Shown here in pieces: positions 24,881 to 32,796 of a stretch of DNA of 35,818 nucleotides. Position 1 is the first letter of the stretch. Each line of letters starts with the position of its first letter. Under the pieces are notes generated by a model, which was not told the origin of the DNA, ran no database searches, and worked only from the letters and a program-made list of their open reading frames with translations. The position numbers were made by a program, and so were the translations under genes. Source of the DNA: Isosphaeraceae bacterium (GTDB lineage: Bacteria; Planctomycetota; Planctomycetia; Isosphaerales; Isosphaeraceae); assembly GCA_021324445.1 (NCBI GenBank), contig JAJPJC010000288.1, positions 1 through 35,818 on the forward strand. The letters are read 5' to 3'.

Positions 24881-25240
24881 GTTGGGCCCGTCGGCCGCCC
24901 CGGGGAGAGCACTCGCCGACTGAGACCATGGTAGCATGGACCAATCCAGATTTCCAGACGGAACCGGAAACGCGACCGGAATCTGGATCCCCGGCAGGGG
25001 GTCGGGTCGATGGCCACGGCTGCGGCGAAATCGAGGCGGACCCCAGTCTCTCCTTCAGGAAGCTCTGAGTCTGGTGCCAACAATACGACCCTGGCAAGAT
25101 AGTCGGTCGGGCACTCCGGACTGACGGGGGCGGCGAATCTCGGGGCAGAAAGGCCCACCGACGCAAGTTCCTTCCGTGTTGGAGGAATCCTCAGCGATCG
25201 GGCGCGGCGCCGGCGCTCGGAAGGATTTCGCAATCACAGG

Positions 25241-25268
25241 TTGACATCTCACTTGGGGAAGTGATAAG
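25241..25268 (+). promoter_or_regulatory. Sigma-70-like promoter upstream of the dehydrogenase remnant
   Basis: A perfect TTGACA (25241-25246) and GATAAG (25263-25268) are 16 bp apart in a locally AT-richer stretch. The start codon at 25319 follows about 50 nt later. It would also serve the epimerase, glycosyltransferase and RmlC-like genes downstream. Confidence 0.5.
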
Positions 25269-25318
25269 AGCTAGGAGCGTTGTGCAAAGGATTGCGGCAC
25301 AAGGAATATTTTCCGAAA

Positions 25319-26145
25319 ATGAACCACTCGGTCTGCATTATCGGAGGATGCGGCCAGGTCGGCCTGGCGCTGGCGAGGTCGGGGGTCGCCGTGACCTTAC
25401 TCGACGTCGATGATGCCCGAGTTGGCGAGGTCGCCGCCGGACGGATGCCCTTCCTCGAGCGCGGCGCCGAGGAAATCCTCCCCACTGTCCTGGCCAACGG
25501 GCGGCTGCGCGTGACCACGGCGCACGAGGTCATCGGCGAGAGCGCAGTCGTGATCGTCACGATCGGAACGCCGGTGGACGAATTCATGGGCCCCAGTGTG
25601 CATTCTTTCGACCGGGCACTGGATCACGTCCTGAATCGGATGCGTGATGGGCAACTGCTCATCCTCCGCAGCACGGTCTTCCCCGGAGTCACCAATCGCC
25701 TGAGCCAGCGGGCGGCGGAGCGGGGCTTTCACATCGACATCGCCGATGGTTCGGAACGGATCGCCCAGGGTTATGCCCTGGAAGAGTTGACGAGGCTGCC
25801 GCCGATCGTGGGGGGCCTCACGAGTGGGGCGATCGCGCGGACGGCGGCGCTGTTCGAGCGGCTGGGGGTCCAGGTCATCCCACTGTCGCCGGTCCAGGCC
25901 GAGTTGAGCAAGCTCTTCGCCAACGCCTCTCGCTCCATCGGCTTCGCGATCTCCAACCAGTTCGACGCGATCGCCCAGCGGTTCGGGGCCGACTTTGAGC
26001 GGATCCGCCAGGCGATGACCGCCGATTCTTCCTGGGCGCCTGCCACGACGTCTACCGGGACCTGGAGATCGACAAGCCGGTGGTGGACGTGTTCCCCTTC
26101 CTCCGGCCGACGGTCGCGGGCCTCGGGCGGCGGTCGGCGGCCTGA
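25319..26145 (+). pseudogene. Nucleotide-sugar dehydrogenase with internal deletion and frameshift
   Basis: Remnant of a UDP-sugar 6-dehydrogenase (UDP-ManNAc/UDP-glucose dehydrogenase family). The N-terminal Rossmann domain (VCIIGGCGQVGLALA, VTIGTPVDEF, LILRSTVFPGVT) and the start of the central helical domain (LSKLFANASRSIGFAISNQF) are intact up to DFERIRQAMTADS, about residue 237. There the family continues with the catalytic Lys/Cys domain. Instead the +2 frame from 26026 encodes FFLGACHDVYRDLEIDKPVVDVF and stops at 26145; this is the C-terminal end of the same family. About 150 residues, including the catalytic cysteine region, are missing. The original frame reads on without family similarity to 26929, across the next gene. 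The product would be inactive. Confidence 0.75.
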
Positions 26146-26213
26146 ACGCCGAATACCGCTCCAAGCAAAGCGGCTCCCCGATCCCAAATCGGATTCCTCA
26201 ACGAGGATCGTCC

Positions 26214-27236
26214 ATGAAGGTCTTGGTGACAGGCGCGGCCGGTTTCATCGGCGGATATCTCGTCGAGGAATTCCTGGCGCACGGCTACCAGGTCGTGGGC
26301 CTGGACAACTTCTCGAAGTATGGCGAGCTCCAGCAGGCCAGCCAGCGCAATCCGCAATATCGGCTGGTCCGCGGCGATGCCAAGGACGGCGCGCTGCTCA
26401 AGCGCCTGCTGGTCGACTGCGATCACCTGGTGGCCGGTGCCGCCCGGATCGGCGGCATCTCCTACTTCCACCAGTTCGCCTACGACCTGCTCTCCGAGAA
26501 CGAGCGGATCACGTCTTCCACCTTCGACGCGGCCATCTGGGCCTACCGCCATGCCCGGTTGCGCAAGATCACCGTCCTCTCCTCGTCGATGGTCTTCGAG
26601 AATGCCACGGAGTTCCCCACCCCGGAGGGCCAGCAGCGGCGCTGCCCGCCCCCGTCGTCCACCTACGGGTTCCAGAAGCTGGCGGTCGAGTACTTCGCCC
26701 AGGGCGCTTACGAGCAATATGGCCTGCCCTACACGATCGCCCGGCCGTTCAACTGTGTGGGAATCGGCGAGCGCCGCGCCCGCTGCGATCACGAAGTGCT
26801 TTCCGGGAACATCAAGCTGGCGATGAGCCACGTCGTCCCGGACCTCGTCCAGAAAGTGCTCAAGGGTCAGGATCCGCTCCATATCCTCGGGGATGGGATG
26901 CAGGTGCGTCACTACACCTACGGCGGTGATCTCGCGCGCGGGATCCGGCTGTGCGTCGAGCACCCGGCCGCTCTGAACGAGGACTTCAACCTGTCCACCG
27001 CAACCTCGACGACCGTCCGGGAGCTGGCCGAGCGGATCTGGCGGAAGATCCACGGCGATTGGAAGCCGTTCCGCACCATCTCGGACGCGCCGTTTGCCTA
27101 CGACGTGCGCTGCCGCATCCCCGCGATCGAGAAGGCCCGGCGGCTGCTGGGGTTTGAAGCCGACACGACCCTGGACGAGATCCTCGACGAGGTGATCCCC
27201 TGGATCGCTCGACAGGTGGAGGCAGGAGCGATCTGA
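26214..27236 (+). CDS. NAD-dependent nucleotide-sugar epimerase/dehydratase
   Basis: Extended SDR protein of 340 residues. The NAD site is GAAGFIGG at 7-14, the catalytic residues are Ser124 area (VLSSSMVF) and Tyr151/Lys155 in STYGFQK, and ARPFNCVGIGE and ILGDGMQVRHYTYGGDLARG follow the family pattern. It acts on an NDP-sugar, but epimerase and dehydratase cannot be told apart by eye. GAGG lies 7 nt before the ATG at 26214. The stop TGA at 27234-27236 shares its A with the ATG of the next gene, so translation of the two is coupled. It lies just after the broken dehydrogenase, probably once in one operon. Confidence 0.85.
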   Translation: MKVLVTGAAGFIGGYLVEEFLAHGYQVVGLDNFSKYGELQQASQRNPQYRLVRGDAKDGALLKRLLVDCDHLVAGAARIGGISYFHQFAYDLLSENERITSSTFDAAIWAYRHARLRKITVLSSSMVFENATEFPTPEGQQRRCPPPSSTYGFQKLAVEYFAQGAYEQYGLPYTIARPFNCVGIGERRARCDHEVLSGNIKLAMSHVVPDLVQKVLKGQDPLHILGDGMQVRHYTYGGDLARGIRLCVEHPAALNEDFNLSTATSTTVRELAERIWRKIHGDWKPFRTISDAPFAYDVRCRIPAIEKARRLLGFEADTTLDEILDEVIPWIARQVEAGAI

Positions 27237-28021
27237 TGATCACGACCGAACGGGTCACGGCGTTGCGTCCAGTCAGCCAGGCGGAGGTCCTGGCCCTGAT
27301 CGTCCCGGTCTACAACGAAGCGGCGAACTTCCCCGCCCTGCTGGCCGAGGTGGAGCGCCACATCCCCCCGCCGTTCGTGATGCACGTGGTCTACGACTGC
27401 GACGAAGATCCGACGCTGCCGGTGGCGCGGGCCTGTGCTCACGACCGGCCCTGGCTCCGCCTGGTGAAGAACCGGCACGGCCGCGGGGTTGTCGCGGCCA
27501 TCCGGACCGGCTTCCAGGAGGCTGGCCGGGGACCGGCCCTGGTGGTCATGGCCGACCTCTCCGACGACTTGAGCATCGTTCCGCACCTGCTGGCGCAGTA
27601 TCGCCGGGGGCATCGCATCGTCTGCCCCAGTCGCTATATGCGCGGCGGCCGTCAGCTCGGCGGGCCCCGGTTGAAACGGTGGCTCAGCCGGAGTGCCGGC
27701 CTGTCACTGCGGTGGCTGGCCCGGTTCCCGACCCACGATGCGACGAATAATTTCCGGCTCTACGACGCGGCCCTGGTCCATGAGCTGGAGATCGAGAGCA
27801 CGGGGGGTTTCGAACTGGCCCTGGAGCTGACGGCCAAGGCGTTCCGCCGCGGCGAGTCAATCGCCGAGGTGCCCACGATCTGGAGGGATCGGACGGCCGG
27901 CACCTCCCGCTTCCGCCTGAGGAAGTGGCTGCCCAAGTACCTTTACTGGTATCTTTATGCTCTCCGGCCCCGCCGCGGTCGCGGTCGCAGCCCGGCGGAG
28001 ATCGCCAAGCGGGTCCCCTGA
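27236..28021 (+). CDS. GT2 family glycosyltransferase (polyprenyl-phosphate type)
   Basis: Glycosyltransferase of 261 residues resembling dolichyl/undecaprenyl-phosphate sugar transferases. The family features are LALIVPVYNEAANF, VVYDCDEDPT, the donor segment RHGRGVVAAIRTGF, the metal motif in MADLSDDLS, and CPSRYMRGG with THDATNNFRLYD. The start is the ATG overlapping the previous stop (TGATG). No membrane helices are seen; the C-terminal YLYWYLYALRP may bind the membrane. It probably makes a lipid-linked sugar from the product of the epimerase encoded just upstream. Confidence 0.85.
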   Translation: MITTERVTALRPVSQAEVLALIVPVYNEAANFPALLAEVERHIPPPFVMHVVYDCDEDPTLPVARACAHDRPWLRLVKNRHGRGVVAAIRTGFQEAGRGPALVVMADLSDDLSIVPHLLAQYRRGHRIVCPSRYMRGGRQLGGPRLKRWLSRSAGLSLRWLARFPTHDATNNFRLYDAALVHELEIESTGGFELALELTAKAFRRGESIAEVPTIWRDRTAGTSRFRLRKWLPKYLYWYLYALRPRRGRGRSPAEIAKRVP

Positions 28022-28067
28022 TGGGGGCCTGCGATCCGATCGCGTGGGACGATCAGGAGGCGCGTCG

Positions 28068-28706
28068 ATGAAGATCGAGGAAGTCACCCGGCTGGCCATC
28101 CCGGAGGTCACGGTGATCCGGTTCGCCCGGTTCCGGGATCACCGGGGATTCTTCACCGAGCATTACCGCGAAAGCGACCTCGGCGGTCATCCCGATCTCG
28201 CCGGGCTTCGCGGGGTTCGTTTTTGCCAGATGAATGAGAGCTTCTCGCGAACCGGGACGATTCGGGGAATGCATTTCCAGTGGAATCCCTACATGGGAAA
28301 ACTCGTGCGGCCGGTCTTTGGCCGATTGATCGACCTGATCCTGGACATCCGCAAGGGCTCGCCCACCTTCGGCAAGATGATTGCGTACGACCTGCCCGCG
28401 CGGCTGGAGGCCGAGTCCGCCGAGTGGATCTGGGTGCCTCCGGGTTTCGCCCACGGCGTCCTGTTCACCGAAGATACGCTGATCGAATACCTCTGCTCGG
28501 GCGAGTGGAGCCCCGGCTGCGAAGCGGCCATCTCGCCGTTGAGCCTGGACATCGACTGGTCGCTCTGCATCCCAAGCCTCAAGGCAACCTTCGACCGGGT
28601 CGCGGCGACCACCGAACGGATCACGAACAAGGACCGGCTGGCACCCGGCGTCTCGGCCTGGGCGTCCGATCCCCGCTCGGAGAACTTCCGCTATGGTCTC
28701 CTCTAA
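28068..28706 (+). CDS. RmlC-like dTDP-sugar 3,5-epimerase
   Basis: Cupin-fold protein of 212 residues of the RmlC family. Conserved parts are FRDHRGFFTEHY, QMNESFSRTGTIRGMHFQ (catalytic His in RGMHFQ), DIRKGSPTFGK and WVPPGFAHGVLF. Where RmlC has YKC..YYSP with the catalytic Tyr, this protein has YLCSGEWSP, so that Tyr is absent. It may be a single-site epimerase or ketoisomerase rather than a true 3,5-epimerase. AGGAGG lies 7 nt before the ATG at 28068. It closes the run epimerase - glycosyltransferase - RmlC-like on the plus strand. Confidence 0.8.
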   Translation: MKIEEVTRLAIPEVTVIRFARFRDHRGFFTEHYRESDLGGHPDLAGLRGVRFCQMNESFSRTGTIRGMHFQWNPYMGKLVRPVFGRLIDLILDIRKGSPTFGKMIAYDLPARLEAESAEWIWVPPGFAHGVLFTEDTLIEYLCSGEWSPGCEAAISPLSLDIDWSLCIPSLKATFDRVAATTERITNKDRLAPGVSAWASDPRSENFRYGLL

Positions 28707-28967
28707 TCGGACCACCCGGGCTGGGTCGAATCGGTCGCGCGCCGGCCCGAGCCGGCGGGTCGGAGCGGGTCCCGCCCACGAAGGCCCTCTGGGCCGCCGG
28801 CCGGAGCCGTCTCCGCTCCGGCCAGTCGATCGGTTTTGCCAAACACGTAAGAATTTGTAAATCCCGTTGCTTTTCGCGGATGCTCTCATGACAATCGACG
28901 GTTGATCTCCGCTCGAATCGGATACCCTTCCTGACGGATTCCTGAATCGGAACTCTCCCTCTGGAAT

Positions 28968-28991
28968 GTGGGGCAGCCGCCCCGGCTGCCC
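28968..28991. repeat. GGGCAGCC/GGCTGCCC palindrome, second copy
   Basis: Matches the reverse complement of 5011-5035 except for one missing G. It is located in the leader of the sulfotransferase-like gene. Confidence 0.65.
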
Positions 28992-28994
28992 AAT

Positions 28995-29014
28995 GCCAGC
29001 CGGAGGCGGCTGGC
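28995..29014. repeat. GCCAGCCG/CGGCTGGC palindrome
   Basis: Perfect 8-bp arms around a 4-bp centre, 3 bp after the preceding palindrome. It would form a hairpin 32 nt before the start codon at 29046 and could affect translation. Confidence 0.6.
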
Positions 29015-29045
29015 TCACAGGAAACTCTTCCGGAGTTACCCAATC

Positions 29046-30469
29046 ATGGACGAGAGCACACGGACGTTGGTGATCCTCCTTTCCATGCATCGCTGCGGCT
29101 CGAGCCTGACCGCGAATATCCTCCAGCGGCTGGCATGTCGCTCGGGCCATTCGAGCTGCTCGGCGCCGCGCCGAGCAATCCCTTCGGACATTTCGAGGCG
29201 GTGCCGTTCCAGTTGCTCAACCGTGAGCTTCAGAGTCTGGCCTTCGGCTTCAAGGAGGATCTCCCCGATTCGCCCCAGGTCCACTCCCGATTCTGCGCGA
29301 CGGGGGGAGTGTGGCCCGACGAAGTCCCGTTTCCGGAAGACCTTCTGGAGCGGGGCAGAGCGTTGATCCGCGACCTGGTGGATTCCGGGGAAGTCTCCGG
29401 GTTCAAGGATCCTCGGACCGTCCTGACCTGGCCCTTCTGGCAGCGCGTCCTGGAGGATTTCCCGGGCCTCCGGGTCGTGCCGGTGAGCCTGCTGCGTTCG
29501 CCGCATGAGATCGCCATGAGCCTGGTGAGCCGGCGGAACGGTTGGTCCAGCTACTGGGACTCCCTCGACGCGATCGCCGTCCATCTTCGCCGGCAGCAGG
29601 CGATCCTCGAGGGCTGGCAGGATCACCCGCCCTCGCTCTGCTTCGGCAGCCCGAGCTACCTGAACGTGCTGGAAACGGTCGCCGGCCATTGCGGACTCGC
29701 CTGGGACACGGCCATTGCCCTCGATGTCTTCGATGCGGCCTGCGTGCACCAGGCACCGGCCGCGGTACCCCACATCGCCCAGACCCTCTTCGAGGCACTC
29801 GTGGGTGACCGGATGCTCCTGAGAGATCCCCAGGGCGACCGGGCTCGTCTGGAGCGCGACGCCCGGGCGCTCGAGGCCCTCCGACTCCAGCAATGGCAGT
29901 CGGTCCAGGATCAGCTCGCCCAGGTCCAGGCGGAGGCTCACGCAGCGCGGGCGCGGGCGGCTGAGGCCGAGCGGCAACTCCAGGATGCCCTCGCCCAGGT
30001 CCGTGAGGCGCACGCTCAGGTTGTCCAGGCCGACCGACAACGCGACCAGACTCAGGCGAATCTCGATGCCGCCCTGGCGGAGATCCGTCAGGCGTCGTCT
30101 CGCTGGGAGGAAATGCAGGTCAGACTCGGCGAGTCTCACCATCGCGAGCTTCAGGCACAGGAGCGCGAACGTCAGGCTCTGGAGCAGGAGCGCCAGGCGC
30201 AGGCGCGGGAGCTCGAGGCCCGGGATCGCGAGCGCGAGGCGCGGGATCGTGAGCGCGAGGCGCGGGATCGCGAGCGCGAGGCGCGGGATCGCGAGCGCGA
30301 GGCGCGGGATCGCGAGCTGGTGGTCCGGGATCGCGAGGTCCAGGCTTGGCAACGGACCGAGGCGTTGAGTGCACGGCTGGCGCGGTTCGAATCGCACCCC
30401 ATCCTGGGGCCCGCGCTGCGGGGACGACGTCGGCTGCGTCGGGTGATGGACGCGTTGGCGACGAATTAG
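29046..30469 (+). pseudogene. Sulfotransferase-like protein with C-terminal coiled coil, frameshifted
   Basis: The N-terminus LVILLSMHRCGSSLTANILQ is a sulfotransferase PAPS-binding P-loop and begins at ATG 29046 (GGAG 10 nt upstream). The frame is lost near 29132: one added G in CGGCTGGCATG would give LQRLGMSLGPFELLG and restore a single 474-residue frame. The rest (from 29135) has GFKDPRTVLTWPFW and VVPVSLLRSPHEIAMSL, the 3'-phosphate-binding region of the family. From about residue 262 it is a long coiled coil, ending in perfect 7-residue repeats (ARDRERE). Read as is, translation could start again at ATG 29135, but without the P-loop. Either a real single-base deletion or a sequencing error. 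Confidence 0.78.
30221..30325 (+). repeat. 21-bp tandem repeats encoding coiled-coil heptads
   Basis: Four near-identical 21-bp units (30221, 30242, 30263, 30284) and a diverged fifth encode ARDRERE heptads. One base differs among the first four. The 21-bp period keeps the heptad frame, so copy-number change would lengthen or shorten the coiled coil without a frameshift. Confidence 0.9.
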
Positions 30470-30668
30470 ACGGTCGCAGACCGATTCAGCCGCCGTCGAG
30501 TCGGCGCGGCGTCGCTGGGCAAGGGATGCGTCGCCGGGCATGGTCTTTCGGCGGCGTGGCATCGCCGAAGACCAGCCGGGTCATCCGGCCGTCGGGATTC
30601 CCCATGAGGCCGGATCCCCCAGGCATTCCGGAGCGTGCACGCGGAGCGCTGGTGCTTTGCCGAGTCGC

Positions 30669-30751
30669 TAAGAAACTCTATCAGAAATAGGCCCCCGGCT
30701 TGAAAACCCCCTTGAAATCCAGGGGTTGGGGGCATTTTTGTTAGAGTTTCT
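30669..30751. repeat. 83-bp element with nested inverted repeats
   Basis: Outer arms AGAAACTCTA (30671-30680) and TAGAGTTTCT (30742-30751) match perfectly; inside are GCCCCC/GGGGGC and AACCCC/GGGGTT pairs. The right arm covers the stop codon of the DUF1328 gene (30750-30752). It may be a terminator between the convergent genes or a small mobile-type repeat. Confidence 0.6.
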
Positions 30752-30920
30752 AAACGACCGTATCGGCCCGCCGGCCGAAGAGCATTGAGACGACAAACAG
30801 GACCAGGAAGACGAACAGGAGAATCTTCGCGAAGTAGGCGAAGTCGCCCGCGAGTCCGCCGAAGCCGAGCACACCGGCGATCAGGGCGAGCACGGCGAAC
30901 AGGATCGCAAAGCGGAGCAT
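30750..30920 (-). CDS. DUF1328 small membrane protein
   Basis: A 56-residue protein with two hydrophobic segments (LRFAILFAVLALIAGVLGF and FAKILLFVFLVLFVVSML) separated by GGLAGDFAYFA, the typical DUF1328/YtjA layout. Function is unknown; relatives are often induced under stress. AGGAG about 9 nt before the ATG at 30920 supports the start, although the frame is open to 31112. A second small stress-type gene lies 188 nt upstream on the same strand. Confidence 0.85.
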   Translation of the reverse strand: MLRFAILFAVLALIAGVLGFGGLAGDFAYFAKILLFVFLVLFVVSMLFGRRADTVV

Positions 30921-31108
30921 GAGTGTGGCTCCTGAGAGGGGTTCTAGGGGATTCCGCGCCGACGTTCGCGACGCCTGAGGTCGTCGCACGAAGGAAACCC
31001 AGACACCGTCGCCGCCGAACCGCGTCGACGGCTTTCCGCGGGCCGTCAGCCTGGGCAAACCCGGCCGGCCGGCGGACTGTCGTGAGCACGCATCCGGATC
31101 AGATCCGG

Positions 31109-31270
31109 TCACTTGTCCAGATCCTTGATCTTCTGACCGGCGTCCTGGACCTTCGTCCCGACCTTCTGAGCCGCCGCGTTCGCCGTGTCGGCGGCCTGAT
31201 CGGTCGCCTCCTTCGCCTTTTCTGTGCCCGCGTCAATCGCGTCTTTGACTTTTTCTCTGGTGTCCGCCAT
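31109..31270 (-). CDS. Small helical LEA/CsbD-like protein
   Basis: A 53-residue, highly charged, Ala/Lys/Asp-rich protein without Cys, starting MADTREKVKDAID and ending KIKDLDK. It has an 11-residue-like pattern of amphipathic helix as in LEA and CsbD-type stress proteins. GGAG lies 7 nt before the ATG at 31270. It is too short for most length cut-offs but the start signal, composition and position next to a DUF1328 gene make it credible. Role inferred: protection under desiccation or envelope stress. Confidence 0.7.
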   Translation of the reverse strand: MADTREKVKDAIDAGTEKAKEATDQAADTANAAAQKVGTKVQDAGQKIKDLDK

Positions 31271-31679
31271 GGATCACTCCGGGAAAGGGTCTCGAGGGGA
31301 ATCGAGGGGAATTGGGAAACGCCCAACCGACGAGTAGCAATTGCGGTGCCAGGCGGAGCAGCGTTCCGGAACTTCGTGTGGGGTCGTTGACGGGAGTCGC
31401 TTGCACCGGGAGCAGGCGGGATGACGAGGTGCGCGGACAGGGCGTGCGTGGTTCGCGGTCCCTGGCGCCGCTCCCACGAGGAGAGACACCCGGCTGCTGA
31501 CCCGGCTCAGGAGGCTACCGTCCCGCGCGATCCGCCGCCCGAAACAGTGCAGGGCGCGGCTCGTCATTTCCGACAGGCCGCGGGGGCGTTCGTCGTGGCG
31601 GTGCGGGTGGTGGCACGCCAGGCCCAGGGCAGGGGAGTCGGCGACCGGACCGATGTGGTTGCCAGGGGACGGCCGACCG
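31271..31679. other. 409-nt region without a recognisable gene
   Basis: Open frames on both strands here are rich in Arg, Pro and Ser and have no supported start or family. I see no repeat or RNA gene. It probably holds the promoter of the small helical protein near 31290-31330. Confidence 0.45.
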
Positions 31680-32036
31680 TCAGGTCTTGGGCGGTTCGGG
31701 CGTGCGCGAGTCGGATGGGGGCGGCGGGGCGGGCCACTCGGTCGAGTGCTCTGGGGCCCGTGCAACGGCGTTCTTAACCGGGGGCGTGATCGCGGCTTCC
31801 GTCTCGGGGCGGCCCTCCTGAGGAGCTCGACGGGACGCGGCCAACTGGGCGCGCGCCTGGGCCTCCGCCATCCGATCCTGAAAGCACTCGCTGCCGGGAG
31901 CCATCGGACTCGTGGTTCCGCAGCCGCACAGTGCTCGGAGCGGTTCGGTCTGCATGGCGGCCCCGGCGAGCAGGCTGCCGAGCGCGAGGGCGGCCATGGT
32001 CCAGACGAGGACCTGTCGATCGCGGGATGGTTGCAT
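31680..32036 (-). CDS. Hypothetical secreted or membrane-anchored protein
   Basis: A 118-residue protein with one N-terminal hydrophobic helix (about 9-28, VLVWTMAALALGSLLAGAAM), then LCGCG and a further Cys, an Ala/Gln-rich part and a Pro-rich tail (PAPPPPSDSRTPEPPKT). GGAGG lies about 10 nt before the ATG at 32036. I do not recognise a family. The helix could be a signal anchor; the three cysteines may bond in an oxidising compartment. Confidence 0.55.
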   Translation of the reverse strand: MQPSRDRQVLVWTMAALALGSLLAGAAMQTEPLRALCGCGTTSPMAPGSECFQDRMAEAQARAQLAASRRAPQEGRPETEAAITPPVKNAVARAPEHSTEWPAPPPPSDSRTPEPPKT

Positions 32037-32125
32037 CGCTCGGCTTCCTCCATCAATTCGACGCAGCTCGAGGTCGACGCTCGTAAGGAGAGAGTCTCCC
32101 TGGGGCCGATCGGTTCTCAGCTATC

Positions 32126-32647
32126 TTACAAATCCAAGGTCGGGCCGGGGAATGGGCTCGAGCCGCCGGCAGCCGAGGGCCCCGCGCCGTTGCGCTGGGC
32201 TTCTGCCGGTGTCACCTGGCCGCGCCAGCCCAGCCATCGGGTCGGCCGGACCGGCTGGGGCGAACCGGCTGGGTGCGTCTCCGCGGCGTTCCGGCGGAGG
32301 TAGTCGAGGAACGGCTCGCCCGGGAACCGGACCTTCCGGGTGCAGTCGCAGTCCTTGCAGGCCGGGTATCCCTCGCACGACCGCGGGCTGCGCGCGTCGG
32401 CGATCGTGATCTCGGTCAGGTATTCTTCGAAGTAGCCGATCTCTTCGTCCATCGCCACGCCGCTGAACTCGCGGCAGTAGCAGACCTCGACCCATCGGAT
32501 CGTCCCGGAGTCGTCGACCCGCCCCCGGGCGAGAACGCTCCCCAGGTCGCCGTACGGAAAACCTTCGCCGAACCGGCCGGCGTCGATCGCCGCCAGCAGT
32601 TCCGCCCGCGTCTCCGGCCGAACCTTCGCGGAAAGCAAATAACGCAT
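32126..32647 (-). CDS. Conserved-type hypothetical protein with Cys cluster
   Basis: A 173-residue protein. Residues 1-60 (MRYLLSAKVRPETRAELLAAI... RWVEVCYC) look like a small alpha/beta domain with a dimeric-barrel feel. Six Cys lie at 56, 58, 91, 97, 100 and 102 (CKDCDCTRK), which could bind zinc or an Fe-S cluster. I recall similar uncharacterised proteins in other bacteria but cannot name a family. The ATG at 32647 is preferred over the open frame to 32779, since the conserved-looking part starts there; the ribosome binding site is weak. The Pro/Gly-rich tail is poorly ordered. Confidence 0.65.
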   Translation of the reverse strand: MRYLLSAKVRPETRAELLAAIDAGRFGEGFPYGDLGSVLARGRVDDSGTIRWVEVCYCREFSGVAMDEEIGYFEEYLTEITIADARSPRSCEGYPACKDCDCTRKVRFPGEPFLDYLRRNAAETHPAGSPQPVRPTRWLGWRGQVTPAEAQRNGAGPSAAGGSSPFPGPTLDL

Positions 32648-32796
32648 CGGTGCCCTTTCGCTTCCGATGGACTCTCTTGGTGCTTCCGTACCATGGGAGA
32701 TGAATCTGGAATCGGGAATCGGGAATCTGCCATTGCTCTGGGGTCGAGGAACACCCAAGGACGGCCGGAGATTCCTCAAGCCGTGGGATGTCTCCC

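Larger units (their letters stand above)
24646..25318. other. 673-nt intergenic region between divergent genes
   Basis: No gene is supported here; the open frames are arginine- and proline-rich. It holds a candidate promoter for the beta-helix gene (24850-24880, minus strand) and a better one for the dehydrogenase remnant (25241-25268, plus strand). The part after 25235 is clearly less GC-rich than its surroundings. Confidence 0.5.
28707..29045. other. 339-nt intergenic region with stacked palindromes
   Basis: No gene is seen. Two unrelated palindromes (28968-28991 and 28995-29014) lie side by side 30-80 nt before the sulfotransferase-like start. The part from 28840 to 28960 is less GC-rich and may hold the promoter, though no clear boxes were fixed. 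Confidence 0.5.

Noticed and set aside
24877..25233. 118-codon frame on the minus strand in the 24.6-25.3 kb gap
   Set aside because: Arg/Pro-rich with an RFRSRFRFR run and no start signal; treated as non-coding.
26146..26929. Continuation of the dehydrogenase frame through the epimerase gene
   Set aside because: Beyond 26026 the frame loses all family similarity and overlaps a complete SDR gene in another frame; it is a read-through of a broken gene.
30385..30394. GGTTCGAATC, identical to a tRNA T-loop segment
   Set aside because: It lies inside the coding region of the sulfotransferase-like protein (ARFESHP), with no acceptor stem, anticodon arm or CCA-type end around it.
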